DNA of 64,000 nucleotides, from assembly GCA_009379925.1 (NCBI GenBank), contig WHSU01000015.1, forward strand, positions 1-64,000. The letters run 5' to 3'. Position numbers and translations under genes: made by a program. The DNA comes from Dehalococcoidia bacterium (lineage in GTDB: Bacteria; Chloroflexota; Dehalococcoidia; UBA2979). Under the pieces are notes generated by a model. That model searched no databases and had not been told where the DNA came from. It was given only the letters and a program-made list of their open reading frames with translations. Positions 53,943-63,377 of this stretch are shown here, one piece after another (the first letter of the stretch is position 1; each line of letters opens with the position of its first letter).

Positions 53943-54749
53943 CTATATCGCGGCCTGTGCTTCCAGGCGGATCGGCGGCAGGTCGGCGCCGGCCGCGCGC
54001 AGACGCTCGATGGTCGCGGCGAACGCCGCGGCGTCGCCGGTCGCCTGCGCGAGCACCTCGGCGGGCTCCCCCATCGAGGGGTCGTGGCCCGCTTCGCGGA
54101 GCAGGTGGACCGCACGGCGGGCGACCGGCTCGGCCGCGTCGATGATGCGGACACCCTCCGGCAGCAGGCCTTCGAGGGCGGCGCGCAGGAAGCCGTAGTG
54201 CGTGCAACCGAGCGCCACACCGTCGATGCCGGTGGCGACGGGCTCGGCGAGCGCCGCGCGCAGCATCGACTCCACACGTTCGCCGGCGACCTCGCCGGCC
54301 TCCACCAGGTCGGCGAGGCCGGGCATCGGCAGGCGCGCGACCTCGACGCCCTGGCCGTAGGCCGCGGCGAGCCGAGCCAGCCGTGCACCACTCGTCGTAC
54401 CTGGCGTCGCGAGGACGGCGATGCGCCGGCTGCGGCTACCCTCGACGGCCGGCTTGAGCGGCGGTTCCATCCCCACGATCGGGACGTCGAAACGCTCGCG
54501 CAGGCACTCGAGGGCCGCGGAGGACGCGGTGTTGCAGGCGACGACCAGCAGGCCCGCGCCATCCTCGAGTAGTCGTGCGGCCAGGTCGACGGCGCGCTCG
54601 CGCACCCACTCGGGCGGCCGTTCGCCGTACGGGAAGCAGGCCGTGTCGGCGAGGTAGCGGATGGGCAGTGCGGGGGCGATTCGGTGGAGCGCGGCGGCGA
54701 CGGTGAGGCCACCCACCCCGGAGTCGAAGATGCCGACCGTGGGAAGCAT
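53943..54749 (-). CDS. murI: Glutamate racemase
   Basis: ATG 54749 gives 268 residues. Both catalytic cysteines are present: C72 (VVACNTAS) and C182 (ALGCTHYGFL). IGIFDSGVGGLTVAAAL is the N-terminal signature and GERPPEWVRERA the usual following region. It supplies D-glutamate for peptidoglycan. A longer upstream open frame has no ribosome binding site. It stands 22 nt before pyrF and diverges from the comB-like gene. Confidence 0.95.
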   Translation of the reverse strand: MLPTVGIFDSGVGGLTVAAALHRIAPALPIRYLADTACFPYGERPPEWVRERAVDLAARLLEDGAGLLVVACNTASSAALECLRERFDVPIVGMEPPLKPAVEGSRSRRIAVLATPGTTSGARLARLAAAYGQGVEVARLPMPGLADLVEAGEVAGERVESMLRAALAEPVATGIDGVALGCTHYGFLRAALEGLLPEGVRIIDAAEPVARRAVHLLREAGHDPSMGEPAEVLAQATGDAAAFAATIERLRAAGADLPPIRLEAQAAI

Positions 54750-54871
54750 GGCGCCTCCGCAAGCACCCCGCCTGCAGGGCGAGCGTCCTCCGCTCGCTAC
54801 GTCCATCGTAGGCGGGGGCCCGCGCCCCCTCAAGCGGCGCGACCGACGCCGGCGCCCGCTAGACTCGCGCC
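54750..54871. promoter_or_regulatory. Divergent promoter region murI / comB-like
   Basis: This 122-bp gap separates divergent murI and comB-like genes. It is GC-rich, and I see no clear -35/-10 pair or operator. Confidence 0.25.
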
Positions 54872-55615
54872 ATGCGCGTTGAGGTCGCCGCCGTCCCGCC
54901 CGCCGATGCACCGCGTGACCGCACGTGCCTGGTCGTCGACGTGCTGCGGGCGACCTCGGTGATGGCGGTGCTCTTCGGGCGCGGCGCCCGCGCGCTCTAC
55001 CCAGCGGGCAGCGTCGAGGCGGCGCGCGCGCTCCGGGGGGCGCTGGAGGCGGACGGACCGGTGCTGCTCTGTGGCGAGGTCGGCGGTCTACCCCCGGACG
55101 GTTTCGACTTCGGCAACTCTCCGCTGGAGTTCGCCTCGCTGGCCGCGCTTCCCGCGGAGCGCGCCGTCGTCACCACGAGCAACGGCACCCCGGCGCTGAT
55201 GGCGTGCTCCGGCGCGCCGCTGACGCTGACCGCCGCTCCGCTCAACGCCTCAACCGCCGTCGCCCTCGCGCTCGAACCAGGGCGCGACGTGCTCGTGGTC
55301 TGCTCCGGACTCCGACGCGAGCCGGCGGAGGACGACCTGCTGGCCGCCGGGCTCATCGTCGCGCGCCTGGTCGAGACCGGCGCCGAGCCGGAGGCCGCTG
55401 CGCGGCAGGCCCTCGAGCGCTACCGCGCAGCCGAAACGGACCTGGCCGCCGCGCTGCGCGCCAGCGAGCACGGCCAGCGCCTGGTCGCGCTCGGCTTCGG
55501 CGAGGACATCGACTTCTGCGCGCAGCCGGACCGCTACGGCGTCACGGGCATGCTTGCGGTCGAGGCAGGACAACCGGTGCTGCGCCCCGCGCGTCCCGAG
55601 GGAGGTGAACGATGA
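54872..55615 (+). CDS. 2-phosphosulfolactate phosphatase-like (ComB family)
   Basis: The 247-residue protein shows CLVVDVLRATSVMAVLFGRGA (19-39), LCGEVGGLPPDGFDFGNSPLEF (66-87), VVTTSNGTPALM, and DDLLAAGLIVARLV, all ComB hallmarks. In methanogens ComB makes sulfolactate for coenzyme M; many bacteria without that pathway carry it and its role there is unclear. Its stop overlaps the BKACE start (ATGA), so the pair is coupled. Confidence 0.9.
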   Translation: MRVEVAAVPPADAPRDRTCLVVDVLRATSVMAVLFGRGARALYPAGSVEAARALRGALEADGPVLLCGEVGGLPPDGFDFGNSPLEFASLAALPAERAVVTTSNGTPALMACSGAPLTLTAAPLNASTAVALALEPGRDVLVVCSGLRREPAEDDLLAAGLIVARLVETGAEPEAAARQALERYRAAETDLAAALRASEHGQRLVALGFGEDIDFCAQPDRYGVTGMLAVEAGQPVLRPARPEGGER

Positions 55616-56352
55616 GCGGGACACGCCGTCCGCTGCTCAAGGCATGCCTGAACGGTGCACGGCGACCCGAGGATGTCCCCGGCCTCCCCGTGACTCCTGG
55701 ACAACTCGCCACGGACGCCGCGCTGGTGGTGGCCGCGGGCGCCGGCGCGGTGCACGTGCACCCTCGCAACGCCGGCTGTCACGAGAGCCTGCGCGCTACG
55801 GACATCGGCGCCGCGGTGGAGGCGATCCACGAGGCCATACCCGGAGTCCCGGTGGGCGTCAGCACGGGCGCGTGGATCGAGCGGGACCCGGCCCGGCGAC
55901 GCGAGCTCCTCGAGGCGTGGGAGGTGCTACCGGACTTCGCCTCGGTCAACTTCTCCGAAGAGGGCGCGGAAGACCTCTGCGCACTGCTCCGTGACCGCGG
56001 CGTGGGCGTCGAGGCGGGCCTGTGGAGCGCCGAGGATGCCCGTCGCCTCGTGGCGAGCGGGGCGGGACCTCGATGCGTGCGCGTGCTGCTGGAGCCGCTC
56101 GACCGGGACCCGGCCGTGGCGCTGGAGACGGCGCGCGAGATCGAAGTAGTGCTGGACGCGGGCGGCGTCGACGTGCCCCGGTTGCTGCACGGGAGCCGCA
56201 CCGGCGCCTGGACCGTGTTGACTGAGGCGTTCCGGCGCGGCATGGACAGCCGCATCGGACTCGAAGACGCGCGCCACCTACCGGACGGCACGGACGCGGA
56301 CGGCAACGAGGCGCTCGTGGCAGCCGCCGTGGCGATCCGCGATGGACGCTGA
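55612..56352 (+). CDS. Beta-keto acid cleavage enzyme (BKACE, DUF849)
   Basis: The 246-residue TIM-barrel protein has LLKACLNGARRPEDVPGLPVTPGQLATDA, the metal-binding HVHPR (47-51), VGVSTGAWIERDP, and PRLLHGSRTGAWTVLTEAF. BKACE enzymes condense a beta-keto acid with acetyl-CoA. It is shorter than usual (about 270-300 residues), with a compact C-terminus. The native keto acid is unknown. Confidence 0.85.
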   Translation: MSGTRRPLLKACLNGARRPEDVPGLPVTPGQLATDAALVVAAGAGAVHVHPRNAGCHESLRATDIGAAVEAIHEAIPGVPVGVSTGAWIERDPARRRELLEAWEVLPDFASVNFSEEGAEDLCALLRDRGVGVEAGLWSAEDARRLVASGAGPRCVRVLLEPLDRDPAVALETAREIEVVLDAGGVDVPRLLHGSRTGAWTVLTEAFRRGMDSRIGLEDARHLPDGTDADGNEALVAAAVAIRDGR

Positions 56353-56375
56353 CCCTTCGAGGCGCCCTATTCGCG

Positions 56376-56789
56376 CTATTCGCGCTCGGGCCGGTCGATC
56401 TGGAAGAAGTTGCTCTGCTCACCTGTTTTCAGGTGCTCCTGGAGGAGCAACACCAGGTTTCGCTCGTCGAATAGGCCGAGCCACTCGTCCCAGCCCATCG
56501 GCTGGAGCCTGGCGCCGCCGTACCCGGGGAAGATGAAGCGGAGATCCCCGGCCCGCGCCCCCGGACCGCTCCGCGTCGCCGTTGCCGGCTGTGCCTCGCG
56601 CCCTTCCGCCCAACGGCGGATCACATCGTGCTGGCGGGTCGCGAGCGTCTGGCCCTCGTAGTCCTCGTGCTCGTCGGTCGAGTTGAGCCATTTCGCGCGC
56701 CGCGCCGAGCGCGACAGACGCGAGCCGTACCGCTCGAGAAAGCGTCGGTCTTCCGCAGACAGGTTCGTCGCCTCGATGCCCTGGACCAT
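56376..56789 (-). CDS. Conserved hypothetical protein
   Basis: ATG 56789, with GAGGGGG upstream, gives 137 residues. The N-terminus MVQGIEATNLSAEDRRFLERYGSRLSRSARRAKWLNSTDEHEDYEGQTLATRQHDVIRRWAEGR is helical and basic. The C-terminal half (GDLRFIFPGYGGARLQPMGWDEWLGLFDERNLVLLLQEH...NFFQIDRPERE) looks like a compact mixed fold. I do not recognise the family. It is the last gene before the MoxR cluster on the minus strand, 106 nt from it. Confidence 0.6.
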   Translation of the reverse strand: MVQGIEATNLSAEDRRFLERYGSRLSRSARRAKWLNSTDEHEDYEGQTLATRQHDVIRRWAEGREAQPATATRSGPGARAGDLRFIFPGYGGARLQPMGWDEWLGLFDERNLVLLLQEHLKTGEQSNFFQIDRPERE

Positions 56790-56895
56790 GCGCACCCCCT
56801 CGCGCGGTCCCCCCTCATCCAACGTAGGGGGACGCGGCAAGGACGCGCATCGCGATTCCCGGGACCGTGGTGGGCGGCGGCGGTCCGGCGAGGCG

Positions 56896-58566
56896 TTAGA
56901 AGTTGACGCGGCGCGGCGGCGGACGTTCCTGGGCTGTCGCGCGGGTGCTGCGCGCGGCGCGCTTCGCCTGCTCGATGCGCAGCCCCAGCTCCTCGACCTC
57001 GCTCGGCTGGCGCGCACCGGCGAGGCGTGTGCGCATCTCTTCCGTGGCCGGGTGAGCCTGTTCCCACTCCGCCAGCGCGCGGGCCAGGGGCTCCAGGCGT
57101 GCGGCGTCCGGGAAGTGACGGCCGTAGCGCGCACGGTCGAACTCGGCGGCGATTTCGGTGAACACGGGCGCCTCCAGCACGCGGGCGCCGGCCGCCGCGA
57201 ACTCCAGCGGTGTCTCGCCTGCCTGCCGCCGGAAGCCCCGGTCGTCCGACACGCGGACGATCCGCGCGAAGAGGCGATAGACCTGGTGAGCGCGGGTCCA
57301 GTCCGGCATGCCCGAACCGCGGCCGCCGCGTGGGAAGAGGTTGCGCAGCAACTGACCCACGCCCGCGCCCTCGCCGCCCTTCGCGCGCACCTCGCCGTAC
57401 TCCCCTCCTTCGTCCCGCTGCCGCCGCGCGAGGAGCACACGCGCGAGGCGGTACGAGCCGTAGAAGAGTGCCGCGAGGGCGAGCGCCTTCAGGCTGTCCA
57501 CGACCCAGCCCGGCAGACCGCCGTCCTCCTCGCCCGTGGCCTCCTCGGGGGGCTGTTCCCCCGGCTCGAACGGGGCGAAGTTGTCGAAGATGCCCTGCAT
57601 GCCCTCGGGCAGCAGGAAGCGGAGCACGGTGTCCACCACCCAGAAGATCGGGGTGATGATCACGATCAAGATCACGCCCAGGATGCGTCCCACGATGTTG
57701 GCGAGGTACGCAGCCACGCGCCCGGCATCGAGGTAGGCCAGCAGCCCCAGGACCATCGCGGACACGGCCAGCAACGCCACCGTCCCGGCCACCGAGAGCA
57801 CCCAGGGCGCGGTGCGGCGGACGCCCTCGGTCGGCTGTTGCGCCCTCGTGTTGTTGCCGACGGCGAGCAACAGGACGCCGAGCACGAAGTAGAGCACCGC
57901 GTACCACGCCAGCGACCCTACGTCGCCCGCTCGGGCGCCCACGAGCACAAGGAGCATCGCCGCGAACCCCAGCGAGAATGAGCGCAGGGCGCGCTCCATG
58001 GTCACGGGGGTCCGCCCCGCCACCAGGAAGCGCAGCCATACCACCACCATGCCCATGAAGGTCAGGGAAAGGGCGGCGCCGTGCGGCCGGTCGAGTGCGG
58101 GGTCCGCGAGGAACGCCTGAAGGTCGAATCGTTCCGCGAAGTAGGACGCCGGCTCGTCCGCGAAGCGCGCGACCCCGGAATTGTCCCAGAGCTGCAGGTC
58201 CCCCGCCAGCGCGAGGTGCAGCAGCACGTTGAGCGCCACGATCGAGGCGAGCAGCAGCGTGACCGCACCCAGCGCGCCGCCCAGGCGCGCCCGTTGCATC
58301 CATCGCATCAACGCGAACGCGCCGAGCGCCGCGACCAGTACCAGCAGCAACGACGGGCCGGAGACCACCGACTCGCTCGCTTCCCGCACATCGAGGAGGG
58401 TCTGCCGCGCGTCGACCGTGGCCACCTCACCCTGGAGACGGTCCGCGACGTCTCGCAGGAAGCTCCGTTCGGTCGCGGTGGCGGCCAGGCGCACGGCCGC
58501 GAACCAGGGGATCACCTCCGTGACCACGAAGAGGAAGTCCAGGGCGGTCTGTTGCGAGCGCCTCAC
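56896..58566 (-). CDS. DUF4129-domain multi-pass membrane protein
   Basis: A GTG at 58566 overlaps the DUF58 stop (GTGA), giving 556 residues. The N-terminal half has about six to seven hydrophobic helices. A long extracellular loop VGNNTRAQQPTEG and a region with WVVDTVLRFLLPEGMQGIFDNFAPFEP follow. The C-terminal cytoplasmic DUF4129-like region is ARIVRVSDDRGFRRQAGETPLEFAAAGARVLEAPVFTEIAAEFDRARYGRHFP. These partner MoxR/DUF58 and transglutaminase-like proteins. Function is unknown but envelope-linked. Confidence 0.85.
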   Translation of the reverse strand: MRRSQQTALDFLFVVTEVIPWFAAVRLAATATERSFLRDVADRLQGEVATVDARQTLLDVREASESVVSGPSLLLVLVAALGAFALMRWMQRARLGGALGAVTLLLASIVALNVLLHLALAGDLQLWDNSGVARFADEPASYFAERFDLQAFLADPALDRPHGAALSLTFMGMVVVWLRFLVAGRTPVTMERALRSFSLGFAAMLLVLVGARAGDVGSLAWYAVLYFVLGVLLLAVGNNTRAQQPTEGVRRTAPWVLSVAGTVALLAVSAMVLGLLAYLDAGRVAAYLANIVGRILGVILIVIITPIFWVVDTVLRFLLPEGMQGIFDNFAPFEPGEQPPEEATGEEDGGLPGWVVDSLKALALAALFYGSYRLARVLLARRQRDEGGEYGEVRAKGGEGAGVGQLLRNLFPRGGRGSGMPDWTRAHQVYRLFARIVRVSDDRGFRRQAGETPLEFAAAGARVLEAPVFTEIAAEFDRARYGRHFPDAARLEPLARALAEWEQAHPATEEMRTRLAGARQPSEVEELGLRIEQAKRAARSTRATAQERPPPRRVNF

Positions 58567-59831
58567 CGGGCCACCGCCGCCGGATCGGGTGCGGCGGTCA
58601 GACCCTCGGTCTCCAGTTCGGCCTCGAAGCGCTCCATCAGCGTGGCCACCTCGGAGACACGGATCGGGTGAAGGGGCACGTCCCACTCGGTGCGCGCGGT
58701 CTTCACGACGTGCACGTAGTGGCCGTCACCGCGCAGGCGTCGCAAGGTCGCGGCCAGGTCCTCCGTCATCATCGCAGCGACCACCACCACGGTGGCGCCG
58801 GCGGGGAGGGCGAACTTGTGGTCCTCCAGTTCCGCCGAAAGGTCCGAGGTGGTGAAGTTCGTGATCATCGCCAGCGCCTCGAGGACACGGTTGAGCTGGT
58901 CCGGGCTGTTGCCCGCGCCGATACGGATCGGCCGGTCCGCGTCCGGGAACGAGCCGTTCGCCAGCATCCCCAGCGCTTGGCCGTCCTCGAACGCCGCACG
59001 GGCCAGGGAGGCGGCCACCGAGATGCCGCGTTCCAGCAGCACGGGGTCCGAGCCCTGCCAGGAGCGGGCGAACGTGGGGATGTTGAGCGCCACGATCACC
59101 GCCTGTGAGCGGGACGGCTCGTACAGCCGCGATTGCAGACGTCCGACGCGCGCCGTCGCGCTCCAGTCGATGCGCTTCAGCGGGTCGCCGGGCAGGTAGT
59201 CGCGGACGCCCACCACCCGCGAGGGGTCCTCGAAGATGCGGTTGCCGCCGCGCTGCTCACCAAAGGGGCGCGCGCTGTCCAGGTCCAGGTCGGGCAGCGC
59301 GTACGTGCGCGGGTAGACCACGATCCCGTCCACCGGCAGGCGAGGGACCTCTTCGCGCTCGAAGAAGCCGAAGAGGTCGCCGGAGCGCAGCCTCGTGGGC
59401 CCCACGCGGAAGTACCCGCGATGCAGGGCGCGCAGGGTGAGCGGCCACTCGATGCGGTCGCGGCTCCCGAGGGCCGTGCTGCGCACCAGGACGTTCACGC
59501 CGGGCGACGAGCCGGGCGTGGTCTTCGTGTCGACCGCCTCCATGCCCCGCGGCAGGTTCTCCCGCAGTTCCACCCATGGCACCGGCAGCACCTTGCGGTT
59601 GTGCAGCGTCAGCGTGACATCGACGGTCTCTCCGGCGAACAGGCGGTGCTCCGACAGCGCGCGGTCGTAGTGCACCTCCTCCAGCGACAGCCGCGACCAC
59701 AGCCTCGCCGACCCGCCGGTGCCGAGTACGAGCACGCCCAGGGCGACCACCACGACCGAGCCGCCCACGAGGCCGAAGGCGATCAGCAGGGAGGATGCCA
59801 GCAGCCAGGTCTCCGTGATCAGCGCGCGCAT
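58563..59831 (-). CDS. DUF58 domain protein
   Basis: The 422-residue protein has two N-terminal membrane helices, then a beta-rich domain (VDVTLTLHNRKVLPVPWVELRENLP). The DUF58 core is VVGVRDYLPGDPLKRIDWSATARVGRLQSRLYEPSRSQAVIVALN, which is a vWA-like region. It lies between MoxR and the DUF4129 protein, with GTGA coupling to the latter. In this class MoxR ATPase acts as chaperone and DUF58 as adaptor. Confidence 0.92.
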   Translation of the reverse strand: MRALITETWLLASSLLIAFGLVGGSVVVVALGVLVLGTGGSARLWSRLSLEEVHYDRALSEHRLFAGETVDVTLTLHNRKVLPVPWVELRENLPRGMEAVDTKTTPGSSPGVNVLVRSTALGSRDRIEWPLTLRALHRGYFRVGPTRLRSGDLFGFFEREEVPRLPVDGIVVYPRTYALPDLDLDSARPFGEQRGGNRIFEDPSRVVGVRDYLPGDPLKRIDWSATARVGRLQSRLYEPSRSQAVIVALNIPTFARSWQGSDPVLLERGISVAASLARAAFEDGQALGMLANGSFPDADRPIRIGAGNSPDQLNRVLEALAMITNFTTSDLSAELEDHKFALPAGATVVVVAAMMTEDLAATLRRLRGDGHYVHVVKTARTEWDVPLHPIRVSEVATLMERFEAELETEGLTAAPDPAAVAR

Positions 59832-59861
59832 CGTGCGCCTGCTCTCCGGCTATCCGCCGAC

Positions 59862-60851
59862 CTACGACACCACGTCCGCCACGGGCACGGGCTCCTCCAG
59901 CAGGATCTCGTCGAGCACATCGTCCGAGGTGCGGCCGCGGAGCCGGGTGTTCGACGAGAGCAGCAAGCGGTGTCCCAGCACCGGGTGCGCGACGTGCTTC
60001 ACGTCGTCCGGACGCACGTAGTCGCGCCCATCGATGGCGGCGTACGCACGCGCCGCCCGGAAGAGCGCCAGCGAGGCGCGCGGGCTGGCGCCCAGGTCGA
60101 ACGCGGCGTGGTCGCGCGTCGCGCGGGCCAGGCGCACGGCGTATTTCGCCACCTCGTCTTCCACGTGGATCTCCGGCAGACGCTCACCGAGCGCCGCGAG
60201 TTCCTCCGCGCCGACCACAGGCTCCAGCGCCTCCAGCGGCGAGCCCTCCTCGAAGCGGCGCAGCACCTCGAACTCCCCCTCCTCGGAGGGGTAGCCGACC
60301 TTCAGCCGCAGCAGGAAGCGGTCGAGCTGCGCCTCCGGCAGGGGGAAGGTGCCTTCCAGCTCCACGGGGTTCTGGGTCGCGAGCACCACGAAGGGCCGCG
60401 GCAGCAGCCGCGTCTCGCCATCGATGGTGACCGTGCGCTCCTCCATCGCCTCCAGCAGCGCCGACTGCGTGCGAGGCGTGGCGCGGTTCACCTCGTCCGC
60501 GAGCACGATGTTGGCCATCAGCGGCCCCTCGCGGAACTGGAACTCGCCCGTCTTCTGCGAGTAGTAGTTGATCCCCAGCACGTCCGAGGGCATGAGGTCC
60601 GGCGTGAACTGGATGCGCCGGAACGAGGCACCGATCGACCGCGCCACGGAGCGCGCCAGCATGGTCTTGCCGGTGCCGGGGACGTCCTCCAGCAGCACGT
60701 GCCCGCCCGCCAGCAGCGCCGCGAGCACGAGCGTCACGGGCTCCTCGGCGCCGACGATCACGCGTCCCACATTCTCGCGGATGCGCGCGGCGGCCTGCTG
60801 GATCGCCTGCGCGGCCTGCGTAACCCCTGCGCCGCTGGTCGATGACTGCAC
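59862..60851 (-). CDS. MoxR-type AAA+ ATPase
   Basis: The 329-residue ATPase has Walker A LLEDVPGTGKTMLARSVA (54-71), Walker B IVLADEVNRATPRTQSALLEAM, sensor 1 VLATQNPVELEGTFPLPEAQLDRFLL, and LGASPRASLALFRAARAYA. MoxR proteins act as chaperones in assembling or regulating partners, here DUF58/DUF4129. It is the first gene of that operon, 30 nt before DUF58. Confidence 0.95.
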   Translation of the reverse strand: MQSSTSGAGVTQAAQAIQQAAARIRENVGRVIVGAEEPVTLVLAALLAGGHVLLEDVPGTGKTMLARSVARSIGASFRRIQFTPDLMPSDVLGINYYSQKTGEFQFREGPLMANIVLADEVNRATPRTQSALLEAMEERTVTIDGETRLLPRPFVVLATQNPVELEGTFPLPEAQLDRFLLRLKVGYPSEEGEFEVLRRFEEGSPLEALEPVVGAEELAALGERLPEIHVEDEVAKYAVRLARATRDHAAFDLGASPRASLALFRAARAYAAIDGRDYVRPDDVKHVAHPVLGHRLLLSSNTRLRGRTSDDVLDEILLEEPVPVADVVS

Positions 60852-60935
60852 GCGGTCTCCGTCCCCTGAATCAGTAACGAAGTGGTGGCGCCGAAGAATA
60901 GCAGAGCGCTACCTGCGCATGTGAGGAGAGCGCGA

Positions 60936-61856
60936 TCAGTTGAAGACGGCAAGCACCGGGACGTGGTCACTCAACGCGTAGGGCCGCCCCGCCGCGGCGG
61001 CGCAGAACGGGGCGCCGGTGAGCACGCGCGCCTCGCGCACGCGCTCGGCCAGGGCACCACCGGCGAACACGTAGTCCAGGCGCGCCATCGGCAGGTCCGA
61101 GCGGTACGTGTGGCCCTCGCCCGTGCCGGCCTGCGCGAAGGTGTCCACGAGGCCGGCGGCCAGCCATCGACGGTATTCGGGCATCTCCGGCCGGTGGTTC
61201 AGGTCGCCCTGCAGGACCACGTCGTAGCCGGCGGTCATGTCCTGCGCGATCACCTCCAGCAACCACGTGATCTCCCGCTCGCGGATGGCGGCGTCGTCGG
61301 GGTGGAGGTGCGCCGAGTGCACCACCAGCCGCCCGCCGCGCGGCCGGCCGAGGAGTGCGCGGCCCCAGTGGCGCGTGAACAATGCCTCCGGCCGTCCACC
61401 GTCCCGGACCGGGCAATTCGCCGACTCGATGACCTCGAGGCGCGTGAGCAGCGCACCCGGCCACGCCTCAGGGCTGGCGAAGCGCACCGGGGTCATACCC
61501 AGGCGCGTCGCGATCTCGTCTGTGACATCCTCGGAGGGCGCCTCCGCCAGCGTCACGATGTCCGCCCCCAGCGGCGCGAGTGCCTCCGCGAACAGCGCCG
61601 GCAAGCCGTCCGCGCCGCCATCGAGGTGTTGCGGTGCGATGCCCGCGGGGTAGCCGGTGCACTGGAGCACGTTGTACGTCACGGCGCGCAGCCCGGACGC
61701 CGCGGTACCCGGCCCGACGGTGCGGACGCGGGGGCGTGTCCGCGGCCGCCCGCGGCCGCCATTGCGGGCCTCGCGCCTCGACGAGGGGGCGGACACCCGC
61801 ACTCGCGTGGTCGTCACGACTCGACCGCCCTTCGCCCGCCTGTGCGCGACGCTCAC
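60936..61856 (-). CDS. Endonuclease/exonuclease/phosphatase-family protein
   Basis: GTG 61856 gives 306 residues; no ribosome site is visible, so the true start may be internal. The EEP motifs are in order: LRAVTYNVLQC (metal-binding Asn), VTLAEAPSED (Glu), LVVHSAHLHPDD, VVLQGDLNHRP (Asp/Asn) and the terminal ALSDHVPVLAVF (Asp/His). The first 55 residues are basic and low complexity, possibly not translated. It hydrolyses phosphodiesters or phosphomonoesters in nucleic acids or lipids. Confidence 0.85.
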   Translation of the reverse strand: MSVAHRRAKGGRVVTTTRVRVSAPSSRREARNGGRGRPRTRPRVRTVGPGTAASGLRAVTYNVLQCTGYPAGIAPQHLDGGADGLPALFAEALAPLGADIVTLAEAPSEDVTDEIATRLGMTPVRFASPEAWPGALLTRLEVIESANCPVRDGGRPEALFTRHWGRALLGRPRGGRLVVHSAHLHPDDAAIREREITWLLEVIAQDMTAGYDVVLQGDLNHRPEMPEYRRWLAAGLVDTFAQAGTGEGHTYRSDLPMARLDYVFAGGALAERVREARVLTGAPFCAAAAGRPYALSDHVPVLAVFN

Positions 61857-61954
61857 CCGGTACTGCTCAGACGTGGCATGCTACCGGGAACAAGCGACCG
61901 AGACACCCGAGGTGGTCACGATCGGCATCGGTCGAGGACGGAGAGGACCGAACC

Positions 61955-62440
61955 GTGGTCGACACCGGCGTGGAGGTGCAGTTCCCCTACCCCGCGGCAC
62001 TCATCGAGGCGCGCCGCGAGCTGGCCGCCCTCCTCGCCGACCTGCCGGAGACGCGACTCTACCGCGCCACGGAGCGCGAGGGCTGGACCCTGAAGCACCA
62101 CCTCTCGGCGCTGGCCGCCTCGGACGCGGAGCTGGTGCACCTCATCGATCACCTGCGCGCGGCGCTAGCACTAGGCACCAGGCCAGCGCCCCTCCACCTC
62201 CGTCGCTTCCGAGGCCAGGCGATGTTAGCCGCGCAGGAACTCCGCCTCGCCCCGCTGCGCGAGCACCTCGATGCCAGCGCGCAACGCACCGCCGAGGCCC
62301 TACAGACGGCTGCCGACCTCCTCGACGCCCCGCTCACCATCGAGAGCCGCGACGCCCGCTGCCTGGCGGACTGCGTCGCTGACCACGAAGCGCACGCCCT
62401 CGAAGCGTTGCGCGTGGTGCGGGAGGTTTTGGGGCGCTAG
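61955..62440 (+). CDS. DinB-superfamily-like helical protein
   Basis: GTG 61955, preceded by GGAGAGGA, gives 161 residues. The chain is a four-helix bundle type: PAALIEARRELAALLADLPETRLYRATEREGWTLKHHLSALAASDAELVHLIDHLRAAL. The GWTLKHHLSALAASD segment matches the metal-binding histidine region of DinB/MDMPI-like proteins, with another His in CVADHEAHALEALRVVREVL. Members act as thiol-dependent metalloenzymes; no partner is known here. It diverges from the EEP gene. Confidence 0.7.
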   Translation: MVDTGVEVQFPYPAALIEARRELAALLADLPETRLYRATEREGWTLKHHLSALAASDAELVHLIDHLRAALALGTRPAPLHLRRFRGQAMLAAQELRLAPLREHLDASAQRTAEALQTAADLLDAPLTIESRDARCLADCVADHEAHALEALRVVREVLGR

Positions 62441-62755
62441 GGCGACGAAGCCGCAGAGGCGGATCGAGAATCGAGTGTCGCAGGTCTCAGGGCAGAGTGA
62501 GCGACGCCGTTCCGGCGTATTCCGCACATCACCGGAGGCGGGTGCCCTGATTCATCCGAATCGGACGGCGGGTCGGCCAGTCTCTGCCCGGGCACATCCG
62601 GACGCTCCCTCTCGGTCACTGGCTGCCTGGGCGACAGCGGGGCGTCGCACAGACGTTCTGACGTCTGTTAGAATCAAGCTGGCTCCGCTTAGTTCCTCCC
62701 CAGCTAGCGTACCAACGAGTTTGACACCGGCGCGCGCCGGGGAGCAGCGTACGCA
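62441..62755. promoter_or_regulatory. Intergenic region with a hairpin/operator before the membrane-anchored unknown
   Basis: This 315-bp region has no supported gene. ACAGACGT (62649-62656) and ACGTCTGT (62661-62668) form a perfect 8-bp inverted repeat around TCTG. TAGAAT (62669-62674) follows directly and could be the -10 of the gene at 62756, so the repeat may be an operator. The -35 is unclear. Confidence 0.35.
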
Positions 62756-63376
62756 ATGGACCTCCTCGTTCTGCTAGGGGCGATCACAGGGTTCGTCGGC
62801 GGGCTCGCCGGGTTGGGTGCCTTCTTCCTCCAGTGGCGCGTGCACCGCTCGCGCAATCCGATGCTCAGCGTGGGGCAGCCTGCCGCCCTCTCGGTGTTCA
62901 ACAACTACGGTGACGAGCATTTGCAGACCTACGTGACCGTCTCGAACCCTTCGAGCCTTCCCAACGCCTTAAGCACCATCATCCTCGAGGGACTTGATCC
63001 GCGGTGCACGGTGCACACTGTCTCCCGAGAGCACGGCATCACCGATGACATGCTGGTGCGAACGAAGCAGGGCAACCGTGCGGATAGCAGCCGCTTCGCA
63101 TTGGGCCCCGGCGACGGGCCCTCCACGATCCGCCTAGTGTTCAACCGTCCCTCCGATAGCGCGCTCGCGAACGCAAGGCTCTGGTGGCGAATAAGGTTCT
63201 ATGATTCGCGCGGACGGCGGGTAACCCACCACGTTCGAGTGACTGACCCGACGAGTGGTCTGGCGCACAACCTCCGGCCAAGTCGCGTCGTCGTCGCCTT
63301 CTGGACGGTGGTGCGCCGCGCCGAGCGGCGCTGGTGGATGGTGGAGCGACTCGCAAAACGTGCAATTGCCCGATGA
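62756..63376 (+). CDS. Membrane-anchored hypothetical protein
   Basis: The 206-residue protein has one N-terminal membrane helix (LLVLLGAITGFVGGLAGLGAFFLQW, 3-27) and then a soluble beta-rich domain (MLSVGQPAALSVFNNYGDEHLQTYVTVSNPSSLPNALSTIILEG, RLWWRIRFYDSRGRRVTHHVRV). The C-terminus is basic (RRAERRWWMVERLAKRAIAR). I do not recognise it. Base composition here looks less GC-rich than the rest, and its stop is 1 nt from the stop of the convergent neighbour. Confidence 0.5.
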   Translation: MDLLVLLGAITGFVGGLAGLGAFFLQWRVHRSRNPMLSVGQPAALSVFNNYGDEHLQTYVTVSNPSSLPNALSTIILEGLDPRCTVHTVSREHGITDDMLVRTKQGNRADSSRFALGPGDGPSTIRLVFNRPSDSALANARLWWRIRFYDSRGRRVTHHVRVTDPTSGLAHNLRPSRVVVAFWTVVRRAERRWWMVERLAKRAIAR

Positions 63377-63377
63377 T

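Noticed and set aside
59133..60845. 570-aa plus-strand open frame opposite MoxR and DUF58.
   Set aside because: It is antisense to two clear proteins; composition is that of a complement frame.
61580..61954. N-terminal extension of the DinB-like gene frame.
   Set aside because: It lies antisense to the EEP gene, and a GTG with a good ribosome binding site exists at 61955.
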